Positions 14,911 to 16,465 of a stretch of DNA of 16,465 nucleotides are shown here, one piece after another. Each line of letters opens with the position of its first letter. The stretch's first letter is position 1. Below the pieces are notes generated by a model. The model was not told the origin of the DNA and did not search any database. It worked only from the letters and a program-made list of their open reading frames with translations. The translations under genes were made by a program, and so were the position numbers. Source of the DNA: an uncultured Eubacteriales bacterium (GTDB lineage: Bacteria > Bacillota_A > Clostridia > Christensenellales > Aristaeellaceae). The stretch lies in NCBI GenBank assembly GCA_902775835.1, contig CACYNZ010000031.1, positions 1 to 16,465 of the forward strand, in the 5' to 3' direction.

Positions 14911-16161
14911 TCACTGCTGTACGTGCCTGCCTTCGGTTTCCTGCATGAGCAGATCCGTTGCCGCGGGTTTGGTAAAGTAATCCGATTCAATATAGACTTC
15001 GCTTTCCGTCGGCAGCTTCTGGCGGATCAGCCGCTTGTTGCACCACACGCGCACCAGCATGCACAGTACTGCATAGGCAGGCACAGACACCAGCATGCCG
15101 CCTACTCCAAACAGTCCGCCGCCGACAAGAATGGAAATCAGCACGCCCAGCGATGAAACACCGGTTGTGTTCTTCAGGACCTTGGGACCGATCACATTGC
15201 CGTCAAGCTGCTGAAGCACAAGAATAAAGATACAAAAAATCAGGCATTTGGTCGGGTCCACCACAAGAATCAGAAGCGCAGACGGTATGGCGCCGATAAA
15301 CGGTCCAAAATACGGAATGACATTGGTCACGCCGACCACAATGCTGATCAGCACGCTGTAGGGCATGCCGAAGATCGTCACGCCGATGAAACAGAGCACG
15401 CCGATAATCAGGGAATCCAGCAGCTTGCCGACAAAAAATCCCTTGAACACGCGGTTGGCATACCGCACGCCAATCATGGCCTGGTCGCCTTTTTCCGGTC
15501 CGAAAAGCGTATACAGGCTCTTCTTGCCCACACCGATCAGCCGGTTTTTGGACGCCAGAAGATATACGGATACGATGGCACCCAGAATGAAATGGTACAC
15601 AGACGCGCCCATGCTCATCAGTCCGGTGGAGAGTACGGAAACCGCCGTCATCATGTCATTCTTAATGAAATTGTCGACAAGGTTGCCCACATTGTCGATC
15701 GCTCTCTGGGCCTGTACCGCGATGTCAGGATACTTTTCCATCAAAGGCTCAATCAGGCTGCGGATATGCTCCCTGTATACGCCTAGATTGGACACAATCA
15801 TCATGATGGAAGAAATCACCTGCGGAACTACAATCCACATCAGGACAACAATAAGGGCGATCATAATGATTTCCGACAGAAGGATAGCCACGCTGTTCTG
15901 CAGCCGCTCTGCCCGGTCACTGATTCTCCCGCTGCTTCGTCTGCATCGGTTCATACCCTTTTTCATGGTCTTCACGAGTGAGTCAAGAATATAGGCTATA
16001 AATAGCCCGATCGTCACAGGGGCAATGATATTGGCAAGCTTGTTCATCAGATTGCCAAACTCTTTCCATCGAAGCACAAGGAAATAAAACAGGATCAGCG
16101 CACCGACAGAAATAAATGCCGTCAACCCCCAGATCACCTGGACCTTGTATTTCTTGAACAT
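14911..16161 (-). CDS. AI-2E/PerM-family membrane protein (YtvI/YdbO-like), 416 aa
   Basis: This is a polytopic inner-membrane protein with about eight hydrophobic helices. The first two are at about residues 10-30 and 40-60. A long soluble loop (about 120-170) follows the third helix, and a conserved C-terminal block contains GVTNVIPYFGPFIGAIP and LQQLDGNVIGPKVL, the hallmark of the AI-2E (UPF0118/PerM) family. Members have been linked to autoinducer-2 export or Na+/H+ antiport; neither can be told from the sequence. The ATG at 16161 has GGGAGG 7 nt upstream; a GTG/ATG-like extension to 16182 is not supported. The cytoplasmic tail (about 370-416) is charged. It has its own promoter and is convergent with mnmE. 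Confidence 0.93.
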   Translation of the reverse strand: MFKKYKVQVIWGLTAFISVGALILFYFLVLRWKEFGNLMNKLANIIAPVTIGLFIAYILDSLVKTMKKGMNRCRRSSGRISDRAERLQNSVAILLSEIIMIALIVVLMWIVVPQVISSIMMIVSNLGVYREHIRSLIEPLMEKYPDIAVQAQRAIDNVGNLVDNFIKNDMMTAVSVLSTGLMSMGASVYHFILGAIVSVYLLASKNRLIGVGKKSLYTLFGPEKGDQAMIGVRYANRVFKGFFVGKLLDSLIIGVLCFIGVTIFGMPYSVLISIVVGVTNVIPYFGPFIGAIPSALLILVVDPTKCLIFCIFILVLQQLDGNVIGPKVLKNTTGVSSLGVLISILVGGGLFGVGGMLVSVPAYAVLCMLVRVWCNKRLIRQKLPTESEVYIESDYFTKPAATDLLMQETEGRHVQQ

Positions 16162-16195
16162 GTCGGTTCCTCCCAAGCACATGCGGATCGAAAAA

Positions 16196-16225
16196 AATAT
16201 AATACATTTTCCTGTTGTTCGTCAA
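16196..16225 (-). promoter_or_regulatory. Promoter of the AI-2E family gene (TTGACG-18-TATATT)
   Basis: Read leftward, -35 TTGACG (16225-16220) is followed after 18 bp by TATATT (16201-16196); a 17-bp reading gives TTATAT. The A+T-rich stretch around the -10 supports melting. The start would be near 16189, giving a leader of about 28 nt. Confidence 0.7.
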
Positions 16226-16255
16226 CTGTTGTATGCGTCTCCGTCCTGAAAATAC

Positions 16256-16283
16256 TGGACTTTTCCTGCGTCAATGTTACAAT
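16256..16283 (+). promoter_or_regulatory. Promoter of the YitT-family gene (extended -10)
   Basis: TACAAT (16278-16283) is preceded by TG with one base between, an extended -10. A weak -35-like TGGACT (16256-16261) lies 16 bp upstream. The start is predicted near 16290. A second, weaker candidate is TTGTAT (16229-16234) with AATACT (16251-16256). Confidence 0.6.
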
Positions 16284-16317
16284 GGAGTTATCCGTGAGGA
16301 AATCGGCGCGTCAGGAA

Positions 16318-16361
16318 AAGGAGGAGGACATTCCGGAAACCCGGACTGTCCGCACAGAAAA
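16318..16361 (+). promoter_or_regulatory. Remote Shine-Dalgarno plus hairpin in the YitT leader
   Basis: AAGGAGG (16318-16324), a full match to the anti-Shine-Dalgarno, lies 37 nt from the ATG at 16362. Between them GGACA (16326-16330) pairs with TGTCC (16347-16351) and TCCGG (16332-16336) with CCGGA (16341-16345), with loop AAAC: 10 bp with one 1x1 mismatch. If folded, 11 unpaired bases remain between the ribosome site and the ATG, which is a normal distance. No other ribosome site lies close to the ATG. Confidence 0.55.
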
Positions 16362-16465
16362 ATGAAAACCGCACGTCAGGCTACAACGGACTGGGTCATG
16401 ATGACTCTTGGTTCCCTGATCATGGTTGTCGGAATCTATTTCTTTAAATACCCGAATCACTTTTC
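16362..16465 (+). CDS. YitT-family membrane protein, N-terminal 34 residues (cut by the window)
   Basis: The ATG at 16362 opens a frame that is uninterrupted to the right edge. It has a short polar start, then a hydrophobic helix (WVMMTLGSLIMVVGIYFF) followed by KYPNHF. The pattern of a first helix ending in a Pro-Asn turn is typical of YitT/DUF161 multi-pass membrane proteins, whose function is largely unknown. The identification rests on 34 residues and is provisional. It is divergent from the AI-2E family gene, across a shared intergenic region of 200 bp that holds promoters for both. Confidence 0.6.
   Translation, partial: MKTARQATTDWVMMTLGSLIMVVGIYFFKYPNHF

Noticed and set aside
1..16465. 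CRISPR array, tRNA/rRNA genes, insertion sequences, toxin-antitoxin or phage-defence genes
   Set aside because: I looked for regularly spaced repeats, cloverleaf-like segments, transposase motifs and defence-type domains and saw none. Every long protein-coding stretch has an ordinary explanation or is listed as unknown.

Overview
The window is a compact stretch of bacterial chromosome of moderately high GC. It has strong GGAGG-type ribosome binding sites, sigma-A-like promoters with 17-bp spacers, several TTG starts and hairpin-plus-T-run terminators. These features and the protein families (PgcA-type phosphohexomutase, M42 peptidase, YitT, YtvI/PerM-type exporter, GldG-type ABC system) point to a Bacillota, probably a gut-type Clostridia or Erysipelotrichia lineage. 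The exact taxon cannot be fixed from the sequence. I see no tRNA, rRNA, CRISPR array, insertion sequence or prophage gene.

Layout. 1-184 is the 3' end of an unidentified rightward gene, followed by a terminator. 400-2676 (-) is lon, and 2823-3371 (+) is a cysteine-rich TetR-family regulator; the two are divergent and share one interlocked promoter/operator region. 7453-3443 (-) is a probable three-gene operon: a helix-turn-helix/SEC-C protein, an alpha-phosphohexomutase and an M42 metallopeptidase, which converges on tetR over a shared hairpin. 7694-8545 (+) is a sugar-phosphate isomerase/epimerase-like TIM-barrel protein with its own promoter. 9954-8595 (-) is a cytidylate-kinase-like protein tightly coupled to a secreted protein; a 20-bp perfect bidirectional terminator separates this pair from the isomerase. 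13241-10133 (-) is an ABC ATPase, permease and GldG-like auxiliary protein. 13483-14826 (+) is mnmE, read from a divergent promoter and a structured leader. 16161-14911 (-) is an AI-2E/PerM-family membrane protein. 16362-16465 (+) is the start of a YitT-family gene with an unusual leader.

Most of the content is housekeeping: proteolysis, tRNA wobble modification, sugar-phosphate metabolism and membrane transport. The points most worth a second look are regulatory. (1) The tetR/lon region has two promoters whose -10 elements overlap and whose -35 boxes each lie inside an almost identical 18-bp inverted-repeat operator. This suggests that the regulator controls lon as well as itself. (2) The YitT leader has a perfect Shine-Dalgarno 37 nt from the ATG, with a hairpin in between that would restore normal spacing. 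A short in-frame-coupled upstream ORF is the competing explanation. (3) The kinase-like/secreted-protein pair and the HTH/SEC-C protein are uncharacterised. I do not see a convincing large undescribed multi-gene system.
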